This document shows positions 25,653 through 34,287 of a stretch of 64,000 bases of DNA, one piece after another. Source of the stretch: DASTFY01 sp963829955. GTDB lineage: Bacteria; Actinomycetota; Acidimicrobiia; Acidimicrobiales; Ilumatobacteraceae. The DNA lies in the NCBI GenBank assembly GCA_963829955.1, contig CAWHKS010000005.1, positions 1 through 64,000 on the forward strand, in the 5' to 3' direction. Position 1 is the first letter of the stretch; each line of letters starts with the position of its first letter. The notes below the pieces were generated by a model that searched no databases, was not told the DNA's origin, and worked only from the letters and a program-made list of their open reading frames with translations. Made by a program: the position numbers and the translations under genes.

Positions 25653-25701
25653 GACCGGGAGCATATCCCGCTCGCGACCCACACCGGCAACCACGATTTC
25701 G

Positions 25702-26904
25702 CTAGACGCCGAGCATGGTCAGCGGCGGCGTCGATCCCGCGGGGACCGCCCCAGCGCTGAAGCCGACGAAGACCCGGCCGCCGACGACGATCGGGTCGGC
25801 GCCCCGGGCGACGCCCGCCACCCGACGGAGGAGCGCACCTGAGGCGGCGTCGTAGACGGCGAGGCCGTCCCGGTTCTCACCGACGATCACCATGCCGTTG
25901 ACGGCGAGCGGCGCGGTGTGCGCTCCGGTCCGGGTCCACACGACCGCACCGTTCGACAGGTTGTAGGCGGTGAGCGTCCGCACGCCGTTCTCGAACGTGA
26001 CGTCGAACAGCCGCGTGCCGTCCGTGGCCAAGTTCTCGTGCTGGCCGATCGCGTTCGGGGCGAAGTCGGCCTTCGCGCCGGTGTTCACGTTGAACGCGTG
26101 GATGCCCTGGTTCACGCCGGTGGTGAAGACCCGTCCGCCTGTGATCAGCGCCGTGCTGTGGCCGTTGCCGCTGACCTTGGGCACCGGCACGGGGTTGGCC
26201 GTTGACGGCGGCACCGGGGCCGTACCGGTGAACTTGAAGCTGTACCAGGCTGCGCCGTTGCGGTCGATGCCAGGTGTCCCGCCTCCGTTGGAATCCGGGT
26301 CCGCGGCGGCGACGTCGGTGGTCGACAGCACCGCCCCGTTCGAGCCGTTCAGGACGCTGAGGAGGCTACCGTTGCCGACGACGACTCGGCCGCTCTCGAC
26401 GCCGAGCCCGCTGTCGCAGACGAAACCGTCGCCGCAGGACCTGGGCACGGCGACGTTGAACCTGGGGTCACCGTCCGCCGCCCTGACCGCCTTCACGCGG
26501 CTGCCGCCGATCGCGTACACGGTGTCACCGTCGAGGGTCGGCGTCTCACCCCGGCCGGCGAGCGTCGTCGTCCAGACGATCGAACCGTTGCTGACCCGGA
26601 GCCGGCGCAGCTTCGAGTCGGTCGTCACCACGTACACGGCGTTGCCGTTGACGATGGCTTCGGTCCCCTCGACGCTCAACCCGGGCGCGGTCCACACCGG
26701 CGCCAGGCGACTGATCGACGACTTCGTGATCACTGTCTCGTTCCTGGCCTGACCGTTGCGCAAGTCGCTGCCCCGCGCCGTCAGCCAGCTGTCACCCGGT
26801 GCCGCGGACGCGCTCCCCGCCCCGAGCGCCACCACGGCGGTAGCGAGGACGCTGACTCCGGCGATGCCGGCCTTGCCGGCCTTGCGATGATGCCTGCCAT
26901 CCAT
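25702..26904 (-). CDS. Secreted PQQ-like beta-propeller repeat protein
   Basis: About 400 aa. An N-terminal signal peptide (basic HHRKAGKAG, hydrophobic VSVLATAVVALGAG, then ASAAPGD) is followed by tandem PQQ-like blades such as GNAVYVVTTDSKLRRLRVSNGSIVWTT and DGDTVYAIGGSRVKAVRAADG. Start chosen at the second of two adjacent ATGs, seven bases after GGGAGGG. There are two cysteines (SCGDGFVC) but no enzymatic motif; it is probably a binding or scaffold protein outside the cell. Confidence 0.8.
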   Translation of the reverse strand: MDGRHHRKAGKAGIAGVSVLATAVVALGAGSASAAPGDSWLTARGSDLRNGQARNETVITKSSISRLAPVWTAPGLSVEGTEAIVNGNAVYVVTTDSKLRRLRVSNGSIVWTTTLAGRGETPTLDGDTVYAIGGSRVKAVRAADGDPRFNVAVPRSCGDGFVCDSGLGVESGRVVVGNGSLLSVLNGSNGAVLSTTDVAAADPDSNGGGTPGIDRNGAAWYSFKFTGTAPVPPSTANPVPVPKVSGNGHSTALITGGRVFTTGVNQGIHAFNVNTGAKADFAPNAIGQHENLATDGTRLFDVTFENGVRTLTAYNLSNGAVVWTRTGAHTAPLAVNGMVIVGENRDGLAVYDAASGALLRRVAGVARGADPIVVGGRVFVGFSAGAVPAGSTPPLTMLGV

Positions 26905-26980
26905 CATTTGACCCTCCCGGTTCACGACACCCACAAGAGCCCCCGGCGACGACAGTTGATACGCGACCTACGGTGGCCCG

Positions 26981-28243
26981 GTGGCCCGCCTGCTCACGAT
27001 CATGGGATCGGGCGAGACGGCACCCACGATGGTCAAGGCCCACCGCGAGGTCTTCACCCGCCTCGGTCTGGAGGCACCGAACGCGGTCGTGCTCGACACC
27101 CCGTACGGGTTCCAGACCAACGCCGCCGTCGTGTCGGACAAGGCGGTGGCCTACTTCAGGGAGTCCGTCGGCCACCCCGTCAGCGTGGCGGGACTGCGGC
27201 GCACCGACACGGCGGAACGTGTCGAACTCGAGCGAGCCCTCGCGCTCGTCGCCGCCGCCGACTGGCTGTTCACGGGACCTGGCAGTCCATCGTTCGCGCT
27301 TCGCCAGTGGCAGGGCACGCCGGTCCCCGACGTGCTGGCCCGGAAGCTCACCGAGCACGGTGCGCTCGTGTTCTCGAGCGCGGCCGCGCTGACGCTCGGC
27401 ATCCTCACCGTGCCCGTCTACGAGATCTACAAGGTCGGCGCCGATCCCTACTGGCTGCAGGGGCTCGACCTGCTCTCGCGCTTCGCGCTGCCGGTCGCGG
27501 TCATCCCCCACTTCGACAACACGGAGGGTGGCAACCATGACACCCGCTTCTGCTACCTCGGGCTCGAACGACTCGACCGGCTCGAGCAGGAGCTGCCCTC
27601 CGACGCGTTCGTCCTCGGGGTCGACGAGCACACGGCGCTCGTGATCGATCTCGAGGCCGATACCGCGACGATCCTCGGCCGTGGTGGGGTCACCCTGCGC
27701 CAGGGTGACCGGCAGCGGGTGCTGGCCGCGGGACAGACCGTGCCCCTGGACGCCCTGCGAAGCGGCCCGAGCGACGTCCCAGCGGCCGCGGCCGCAGCCG
27801 TCGCGCCGTCACCACCGGCGCCGCGGGATGCCGACCCCCAGGAGACCGCCTCCGTGGCCGAGGTGGCACGACGGGCGGCGGCCGCCTTCGACGCGGCCAT
27901 GGACGCGGGCGATGCCGACCGGGCGCTGGCCGCCGTGCTCGAGCTCGACGACGCCATCACCGCGTGGTCGGCCGACACTTACCAGTCGGATGAGATGGAC
28001 CGAGCCCGAGCCACCCTGCGGGCCATGATCGTCCGCCTGGCCGAGGCGGCGCGAGCCGGGCTGCGCGATCCTCGCCGGGTGCTCGGCCCAGTGGTCGAGG
28101 CCACGCTGGCTGTGCGGACCAGGGTCAGGACCGAAGGCCGCTTCGACCTGTCGGACCTCGTGCGCGACGAGCTGGCGGCGGCCGGGGTGGAGGTGCGCGA
28201 CACCGCCGAGGGGGTCGAGTGGGAGCTCAGAGCGGGTTCGTGA
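26981..28243 (+). CDS. Peptidase S51/cyanophycinase-like protein fused to a cysteinyl-tRNA-synthetase-type C-terminal domain
   Basis: 420 aa. Residues 1-235 are a class I glutamine-amidotransferase-like/S51 domain (MGSGETAPTM, FTGPGSPSFALRQW, a possible nucleophile region LVFSSAAALTLG, HFDNTEGGNHDTR). After a Pro/Ala linker (about 265-285) the last 130 residues resemble the C-terminus of CysRS: RAAAAFDAAMDAGDADRALAAV and LVRDELAAAGVEVRDTAEGVEW. GTG start. It overlaps the end of ilvD by 17 bp, convergently. Function unknown; the tail might bind tRNA-like or cysteine-related ligands, which is inference. Confidence 0.75.
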   Translation: MARLLTIMGSGETAPTMVKAHREVFTRLGLEAPNAVVLDTPYGFQTNAAVVSDKAVAYFRESVGHPVSVAGLRRTDTAERVELERALALVAAADWLFTGPGSPSFALRQWQGTPVPDVLARKLTEHGALVFSSAAALTLGILTVPVYEIYKVGADPYWLQGLDLLSRFALPVAVIPHFDNTEGGNHDTRFCYLGLERLDRLEQELPSDAFVLGVDEHTALVIDLEADTATILGRGGVTLRQGDRQRVLAAGQTVPLDALRSGPSDVPAAAAAAVAPSPPAPRDADPQETASVAEVARRAAAAFDAAMDAGDADRALAAVLELDDAITAWSADTYQSDEMDRARATLRAMIVRLAEAARAGLRDPRRVLGPVVEATLAVRTRVRTEGRFDLSDLVRDELAAAGVEVRDTAEGVEWELRAGS

Positions 28244-29912
28244 GGGCGCCGGTCTCCGCGCCCTGCACAAGGCGCGCGTACTTGGCCAGCACCCCAGACG
28301 TGTAGCGGGGCGGGTGGGGCGTCCAGCCCTCTTGCCGGCGCTTGAGCTCGAGATCGCCGACCAACAGATCGAGCCGCTTCTGGTGGATGTCGATCACGAT
28401 CCTGTCGCCGTCCTGGACGAACGCGATGGGGCCGCCGTCGACCGATTCGGGCGCCACGTGGCCGATGCAGAACCCCCACGTGCCGCCGCTGAAGCGACCG
28501 TCCGTGATGAGCGCGCAGTCGGCGCCCCGCCCGGCGCCCTTCAGGGCGCCAGTCACCGCCAGCATCTCGCGCATCCCCGGCCCACCCTTGGGACCCTCGT
28601 AGCGGATCACCAGGACGGTCCCGGGCTCGATGGCGCCGGAGAGGATGGCGTCCAGCGCGCCCTCCTCGCCCTCGAACACCTTCGCCGGACCCTCGAAGTG
28701 GAGCTGGTCGGCGCTCAGGCCGGCCACCTTGACGACACTGCCGTGCGGGGCCAGCGATCCTCTCAGCACCATGAGCCCGCCCTCCGGGTGGAGCGGTGCG
28801 TCGAGGAGATGGACCACCACTCCGTCGGGACGGGGCGGGTCCAGCTCGGCGAGGTTCTCGGCCATGGTGCGCCCGGTGACAGTGATGACGTCCCCGTGCA
28901 GGAGCCCGGCGTCGAGCAGCTGCTTCATCACGACCGGAACTCCGCCGACGCGGTCCAGGTCGGTCATGTGGAACTTGCCGCCGGGCTTCATGTCGGCGAT
29001 GTGGGGGACGCGGGCAGCGACGCGGTTGAAGTCCTCGAGCTCCAGGGCCACACGGGCCTCGTTGGCAATGGCCAGGAGGTGGAGCACCGCGTTGGTGGAG
29101 CCGCCGAGCGCGTTGGTGACGGCGATGGCGTTCTCGAACGCCTCCTTCGTCATGATCTGGCGGGGAGTGATGCCGGCTCGCAGCAGCTCGACGACCGCCT
29201 CACCGGCCCGGACCGCGTCGTCGTCACGGCGGCGATCGACGGAGGGAGCCGAGGCCGAGCCGGGCAGCGACATCCCGAGGGCCTCACCGATCGCGGCCAT
29301 CGTGTTGGCCGTGAACATGCCGGCGCAGGCGCCCTCGCCAGGACAAGCCTTTCGCTCGATGGCGCCGAGCTCGTCCTCGGTGATGGTCCCGGCCGCGCAG
29401 GCACCGACCGCCTCGAAGACGCTGGTGATGTCCAGTGCCCGGCCGTTGTGGTGGCCAGGCAGGATCGTTCCGGCGTAAACGAAGACCATCGGCAGGTCGA
29501 GACGGGCCGCGGCCATGAGCATCCCGGGCAGGCTCTTGTCGCAGCCGGCCAGGCCGACGAAGCCGTCGAGACGCTCCGCGTGCATCACCGTCTCCACGCT
29601 GTCGGCGATGACCTCCCGCGACACCAGGGAGGCCCTCATGCCCTCGTGCCCCATCGAGATGCCGTCGGAGACCGAGATGGTGTTGAACTGCAGGGGGAAG
29701 CCCCCGGCCCGCGCGATGCCGTCCTTGGCCCGCAGCGCCAGCCGGTGGAGCGACAGGTTGCACGGAGTGATCTCGTTCCAGCTCGAGGCCACCGCGACCT
29801 GGGGCTTGTCCCAGTCGTCGTCCGTCATCCCGACGGCGCGGAGCATCGCCCGGGCGGGGGCCTTCTGCATGCCGGTGGTGACATCGTGCGAGCGCGGCTT
29901 GACGTCGGCCAT
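28227..29912 (-). CDS. ilvD: Dihydroxy-acid dehydratase
   Basis: 561-aa Fe-S dehydratase, third common step of branched-chain amino acid synthesis. Cluster cysteines are in VGLAGCDKSLPGMLMAAARL, the VGACAAGTITEDEL segment and CPGEGACAGMFTANTM; C-terminal FSGGTWGFCIGHVAPES is also typical. It stands apart from the ilvBNC operon. No leader-peptide attenuator is visible upstream; the 63-bp gap to the divergent membrane gene holds its promoter. Confidence 0.95.
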   Translation of the reverse strand: MADVKPRSHDVTTGMQKAPARAMLRAVGMTDDDWDKPQVAVASSWNEITPCNLSLHRLALRAKDGIARAGGFPLQFNTISVSDGISMGHEGMRASLVSREVIADSVETVMHAERLDGFVGLAGCDKSLPGMLMAAARLDLPMVFVYAGTILPGHHNGRALDITSVFEAVGACAAGTITEDELGAIERKACPGEGACAGMFTANTMAAIGEALGMSLPGSASAPSVDRRRDDDAVRAGEAVVELLRAGITPRQIMTKEAFENAIAVTNALGGSTNAVLHLLAIANEARVALELEDFNRVAARVPHIADMKPGGKFHMTDLDRVGGVPVVMKQLLDAGLLHGDVITVTGRTMAENLAELDPPRPDGVVVHLLDAPLHPEGGLMVLRGSLAPHGSVVKVAGLSADQLHFEGPAKVFEGEEGALDAILSGAIEPGTVLVIRYEGPKGGPGMREMLAVTGALKGAGRGADCALITDGRFSGGTWGFCIGHVAPESVDGGPIAFVQDGDRIVIDIHQKRLDLLVGDLELKRRQEGWTPHPPRYTSGVLAKYARLVQGAETGALTNPL

Positions 29913-29975
29913 GGAGCGGCACGCTACCGCGGGCCTGCTCCGCGGATTCCGGGCCTACGCGGCCATACTGCCGCG

Positions 29976-30314
29976 ATGGTGGCGGTCGTCGCTCTGATGG
30001 TCGGCGCGGTCTGGGCCGCGCTCACCTGGCTGGGCGACCACGATCGCGAACTGGTCAACGCCGGCATCTGGTGGTGGGGATGGATCGCCGTCCCTCTCGC
30101 CTCCGCGCTGCTGGCCGTCCTGGTCCGCCGGCGCGGCGGACCAGGACCTTGGCTCCTCGCCCTCCTCCTGGTGGCGCCGATGGCCTTGGCCTTCGTCCTC
30201 CACGACCGCGCCGGGGACCGCCGACCGGCCTACTGGCCGGTCGGCTGGACGCTTCTCGCGGTTCTTGCTGCCCTCTGCGCCGCGGTCGGGCTAGCCCGCC
30301 GCTCCCCGCGTTGA
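29976..30314 (+). CDS. Small polytopic membrane protein
   Basis: 112 aa with about four TMs (VVALMVGAVWAALTWLG, WIAVPLASALLAVLV, WLLALLLVAPMALAFVL, WTLLAVLAALCAAVGLA) and an Arg-rich end. CATACT ends about 8 bp before the ATG, so the mRNA may be leaderless. The frame is open a long way upstream through ilvD antisense, which I treat as shadow. No family recognised. Its end overlaps the end of the convergent DUF11 gene by 24 bp. Confidence 0.55.
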   Translation: MVAVVALMVGAVWAALTWLGDHDRELVNAGIWWWGWIAVPLASALLAVLVRRRGGPGPWLLALLLVAPMALAFVLHDRAGDRRPAYWPVGWTLLAVLAALCAAVGLARRSPR

Positions 30315-32864
30315 GGGCCGGCGCCGGTACAGCGTGAGCACGGCACCACCCAGGATCAGCACGACCGCCAGGTAGACCCCGAGGTCGGAATCAGCGCCCG
30401 TCGACGGGATGCCCGGGGTGCAGCACGGGCCGGGCCCGGGGCCCTCGACCTGCAGGCCGACCTTGGGCGGCTCGGCCGACTCCAGCAGCTGGCCGTTGTC
30501 CAGGCGCGTGGCGACATAGCCGAACGAGTTCCACGCCACCGCACCGACCGGCGCGTTGATCGGCGTGTTGACCCGCCAGGTGAAGCTGATCGAGTCGTTG
30601 GGCTCGAGCACGAGGCTGCCAAAGTCGACCCTGATTGCTCCGACCGACGCAAGGTCTCCTGGGTCGGATGTCCAGTTGGCGGGCACGCAGCCCGACGGGT
30701 TGACGCTCAGATCCGCCCGGCACGGATTGTGCGTGGTCGAGTACATCACCGACGCCGCCGGCGGGGTGGACGTGAGCTCGCCGGCGAAGAGCGGCTGCCA
30801 CTGGGAGCCACGGGGCGACAGGTCCTTCAATCCGATGTCGCCAGGGATGGGAAGCGTGTCCACCACGATGACGTTGCTGACCGCAACATCACTGACGTTG
30901 CGGATCGTCGCCCGGTAGTTCGCGGTCCCGCCCCGGGTCGTATTGCCGATGCCGGGGAAGGTCAGGAAGCCGGTGTCCCGGTCACCCCGAACCTCCTTCG
31001 TCCCCCGCAGGAGCGTCTCGGAGGTGATGGCCAGATCGGCGATGCGCTGGAGCCCCGTGGCCAAGCGGTCCGCGGTCAGGGTGGCGACGTTCTGGACGCT
31101 GGAAGGCGGGGTTCCTTCGGCCACGAGGGTGTTGAGCGTCAACGTGCCCGACGAGCCCCTGGTCACGGTGAACACACCGGACCAGCTCCAGGTGATGAGT
31201 ACCTGGTTGCCGGCCGCCCCACAGCCGTTGGGCGTGCGGGTGATGGTGGGCACCACATTGAAGCTGCTGGTGCCGTTGATCGGGTTGGACGGCGTGAAGG
31301 GATCGAGCAGGTCGAGCCCGACCGGGAGGCAGTCGGTCACCGTGGGGTTCACCAGGTCGCCGGCCGACGTGCCCGGGACGGCCACGCCGATCTCCCAGGA
31401 CACCGTGCTGCCCGGCACGGCGACCTCGGACGAGGTGAGGATCTTGCTCAACTCCACGCTGACCGGGACGATCGTCTGTGTCGTGCAGCGGTTGGCGTTG
31501 ACCGTGGTGCCCTGACCGCTGATCTCGATGCAGTTCTCGATGCTCGAACCCGCGACGATCGGGTTCCCGTCACGGTCGATGCTGTTCGCCGGAATGCCGG
31601 CACGCAGCAGGATCGTCGACCGGAAGTTCGGCGGCGCGTCACCAAAGTCGAAGAGCAGGGTGTCGGTGTCGGCAGGCGCGGTCGCGCTCCAGTTCGTCGT
31701 TCCGGTGATCGGCACGTTCCCACCGGGTGTGGCCGTGATGGAGACCGGCGCAGGACCGGTCCCGGTCAGGTTGGGACCAGCTCCCTGCGCCATCACGAGC
31801 TGAGGCGGCAGCGTCTCCAGGACCTGGAACCCGGCGACAGTCGTGACGTTCGGGTTCTCCGCGGTGAGGGAGTAGGTGTCGATCTGGCCGGGGCCGATCT
31901 CGGGCAGCCCGGCCCGCTTGGAGCCACTGGTCACCGTGCCCGAACCGCGGATGATGCCTGGTCGCTCCGCCCGCCCGAGCTCCTGGTTCGGCTCACCGGC
32001 CGGTGTGCCGAAGGCCTGCACGATGTTGAGCACAGTGGTGCCCACGGGGAAGTTGGCCGCCGGGAAGATGACCGTGACCTCTTCGGAAGCCGTCACGTCC
32101 TGGTTGGCGTTGGGCACGAGGTTGCGCGGCGGCCACGTCACCTGGTTGGTGCCCGCGTTGTAGGTCCCACCACCGGTCGCCGAGACGAACTGGGCGCCTT
32201 GGGGGAGCGTGTCGACGAAGGTCACGCCGTTGAGGTTCTGGTTCCCCCCGGCGGCGAGGGTCAACCCGACGCGGTACGTGTAGGGCGTGTCCACCTGCGG
32301 GGGTACGCCGGCGGGGATCACGTTCTTCGTCACGGTCCAGTCCGAGGCGGCGCGCGAGATCACGGTCACCCGGTTGGAGGTGACCGGCGACGCGTTGGCG
32401 GCCCGCATGGTGCCCTCGTTCTCGGCCACCGTCCCGACGGCCGTGCCGGGCGGGAACTGGGCGGCGATCGACACCTGCGCCGTCGTCCCGGCAGCCATAG
32501 GGCTGAACAGCACGAAGGTGGCCGTACCAGTGTTGGCGTCGTAGTTCACGGACTGGAAGTTGCCCTGGAACCGGACGTCGCTCACCTGCCGCGACAGCTG
32601 CGGGGGTATCACGTCGGTGATCGTGGCCCCTTCGCAAGGAGTGCTCAGCGACGAGCAGGAGTAGCTGAGGAAGAATGTGAACGGCTCCCCGGGCGCGGCC
32701 GTAGCCGGGTTGGGGAGCGAGACAGACTTGCGCAGGCTGAGCAACGGCGCGGTCTGCGCGGTCACCTCACCGCCGGCCACGATGACGGGTGCCGCCGCCA
32801 GTGAGAGTGCAACCGCCGCCCGGAGCAGTCGGCGCGGCCTCCAAGGGCTGGTGCCGAAACGCAT
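30291..32864 (-). CDS. Secreted, wall-associated DUF11-repeat protein
   Basis: About 857 aa. A signal peptide (RRLLRAAVALSLAAAPVIVAGG ending ...TAQ) is followed by repeated DUF11/isopeptide-type Ig-like domains (TDVIPPQLSRQVSDV, VTFVDTLPQGAQF, VVDTLPIPGDI). The C-terminus has a sortase-like signal: IPSTG, a TM helix and the basic tail YRRRPSTRG. ATG at 32864 is preceded by AAGGGGAG; the frame open further upstream is probably not translated. Likely a surface stalk or adhesin. Confidence 0.82.
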   Translation of the reverse strand: MRFGTSPWRPRRLLRAAVALSLAAAPVIVAGGEVTAQTAPLLSLRKSVSLPNPATAAPGEPFTFFLSYSCSSLSTPCEGATITDVIPPQLSRQVSDVRFQGNFQSVNYDANTGTATFVLFSPMAAGTTAQVSIAAQFPPGTAVGTVAENEGTMRAANASPVTSNRVTVISRAASDWTVTKNVIPAGVPPQVDTPYTYRVGLTLAAGGNQNLNGVTFVDTLPQGAQFVSATGGGTYNAGTNQVTWPPRNLVPNANQDVTASEEVTVIFPAANFPVGTTVLNIVQAFGTPAGEPNQELGRAERPGIIRGSGTVTSGSKRAGLPEIGPGQIDTYSLTAENPNVTTVAGFQVLETLPPQLVMAQGAGPNLTGTGPAPVSITATPGGNVPITGTTNWSATAPADTDTLLFDFGDAPPNFRSTILLRAGIPANSIDRDGNPIVAGSSIENCIEISGQGTTVNANRCTTQTIVPVSVELSKILTSSEVAVPGSTVSWEIGVAVPGTSAGDLVNPTVTDCLPVGLDLLDPFTPSNPINGTSSFNVVPTITRTPNGCGAAGNQVLITWSWSGVFTVTRGSSGTLTLNTLVAEGTPPSSVQNVATLTADRLATGLQRIADLAITSETLLRGTKEVRGDRDTGFLTFPGIGNTTRGGTANYRATIRNVSDVAVSNVIVVDTLPIPGDIGLKDLSPRGSQWQPLFAGELTSTPPAASVMYSTTHNPCRADLSVNPSGCVPANWTSDPGDLASVGAIRVDFGSLVLEPNDSISFTWRVNTPINAPVGAVAWNSFGYVATRLDNGQLLESAEPPKVGLQVEGPGPGPCCTPGIPSTGADSDLGVYLAVVLILGGAVLTLYRRRPSTRGAAG

Positions 32865-33005
32865 TACTCCCCTTCCCACATCGGTCGAGTCCGACCGAGT
32901 CTCGCATCGTGTGAGCCGCCCAGTGTGGCTTTCGCCACGCGGCGGCAGCGTAGTGGACCCCCGCTCAGGGTGGTGATCCATCGGAGCGCGGTGACACGCT
33001 CGCGC

Positions 33006-34253
33006 TCAGCGTCGGCGGCCGAACCCGAAGAGGTCCTGCCCGACCTTGCGCATCTGGATCTCCTCGCTGCCCTCCGTGATGCGGTAGCGACGGTGGTGGC
33101 GGTAGATGTGCTCGAACGGCATGTGCCGGCTGTACCCGATGCCCCCACAGGTCTGCATGGCGCGGTCGGCCGCGTCGCACGCCAGTCGGTTGGCGCGGTA
33201 GTTGCACATGGCAACGAGATGCGTCACCTCCATATGATGACGCTGGTCGAGCATCCAGGCCGTCGACCGCACGAGCTGTCGCAGCATCGCGGCCTCCGTA
33301 TGCAGCTCTACCAGGGGAAACTGGATGCCCTGGTTGACGGACAGGGGGCGTCCCCACGTGATCCGCTCGTTGGCGTAGGCGACCGCCTCGTCGATGCAGA
33401 ACTGCGCCGCTCCCAACGACGACGCCGCCTGACGGATGCGGTTCTCGTGCACGAAGTGCTGCGCGAGCTCCAGCCCCCGGCCCACTTCCCCGAAGACCGC
33501 CGAGCGCGGCACCCGCACGTCCGACAGCGTGACCTCGGCATGGTCCGTCGGCATGTTGAACGTCCACCAGTAGTACTCGACGGTGAAGCCGGGCGCGTCG
33601 GTCGGGACGAGGAACGCGGTAATGCCGGCCGGCGAGCCGGGGTCGCCCGAACTGCGGGCGAACACGATGTCGTGTGTCGCATGGTGGAGACCGGAATTGA
33701 AGCGCTTGGCGCCGTTGAGGACCCACTCGTCCCCGTCCTCGACCGCCGTGGTCTCCATGTAGGTGGCATCGCTGCCGTGGTTCGGCTCCGTCAGCCCGAA
33801 CGCGAGGCGCTTGGTGCCGTCCAGGAACCCGGGCATCCACTCGGCTTTCTGCTCAGGGGTGCCGAAGTCGCGCATCATCAGCACGGTCGGGAAGTTGCCG
33901 ACGATCGAGCTCTCGTTCTGCAGGTCGTTGTGGAGGCCGAGGCCCTTCGTCGCCAAGTGCTCGCGGATGATCGCCATCTCCAGGTTGGTGGCATCGCGTC
34001 CGCCGTACTCGGCGGGGAGGGCCAGCCGCAACCAGCCAGCGCGGTCGGCCCGGCGCCGCATCTCGCGCAATAGATCCTCCCACTCCACGCGGGGCGTGCC
34101 CCCCGCTTCGAAGTCCGTGCGCGCCCACTCCCGGCGGTGGTCGAAGAAACGGGCGTTGTCGTCCTGGTGTTCGAGCGGGCGGATCTCCTCTTCGATGAAC
34201 GCGTCCAGCGCGTCGAGCGTGGCCTGGATGTCGTCGGGGATGGCGAAGTCCAT
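33006..34253 (-). CDS. Acyl-CoA dehydrogenase
   Basis: 415-aa FAD enzyme. Segments: AIPDDIQATLDALDAFIEEEIRPLE, LAFGLTEPNHGSDATYMETTAVEDGDEWVLNGAKRF (substrate/FAD loop), and the C-terminal AMQTCGGIGYSRHMPFEHIYRHHRRYRITEGSEEIQ. Reminiscent of actinobacterial FadE-like enzymes acting on long or unusual acyl-CoAs. ATG at 34253; the frame upstream is shadow of the MFS gene. Confidence 0.9.
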   Translation of the reverse strand: MDFAIPDDIQATLDALDAFIEEEIRPLEHQDDNARFFDHRREWARTDFEAGGTPRVEWEDLLREMRRRADRAGWLRLALPAEYGGRDATNLEMAIIREHLATKGLGLHNDLQNESSIVGNFPTVLMMRDFGTPEQKAEWMPGFLDGTKRLAFGLTEPNHGSDATYMETTAVEDGDEWVLNGAKRFNSGLHHATHDIVFARSSGDPGSPAGITAFLVPTDAPGFTVEYYWWTFNMPTDHAEVTLSDVRVPRSAVFGEVGRGLELAQHFVHENRIRQAASSLGAAQFCIDEAVAYANERITWGRPLSVNQGIQFPLVELHTEAAMLRQLVRSTAWMLDQRHHMEVTHLVAMCNYRANRLACDAADRAMQTCGGIGYSRHMPFEHIYRHHRRYRITEGSEEIQMRKVGQDLFGFGRRR

Positions 34254-34287
34254 GCGCCGACAGTAAGGCCCGCCCCCCAGCCAGCCG

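Noticed and set aside
28314..29975. Long plus-strand frame before the small membrane protein
   Set aside because: Antisense of ilvD. Only the part from ATG 29976 has protein-like character.
30729..32804. 691-codon plus-strand frame
   Set aside because: Antisense of the DUF11 gene, which has a signal peptide, repeats and a sorting signal.
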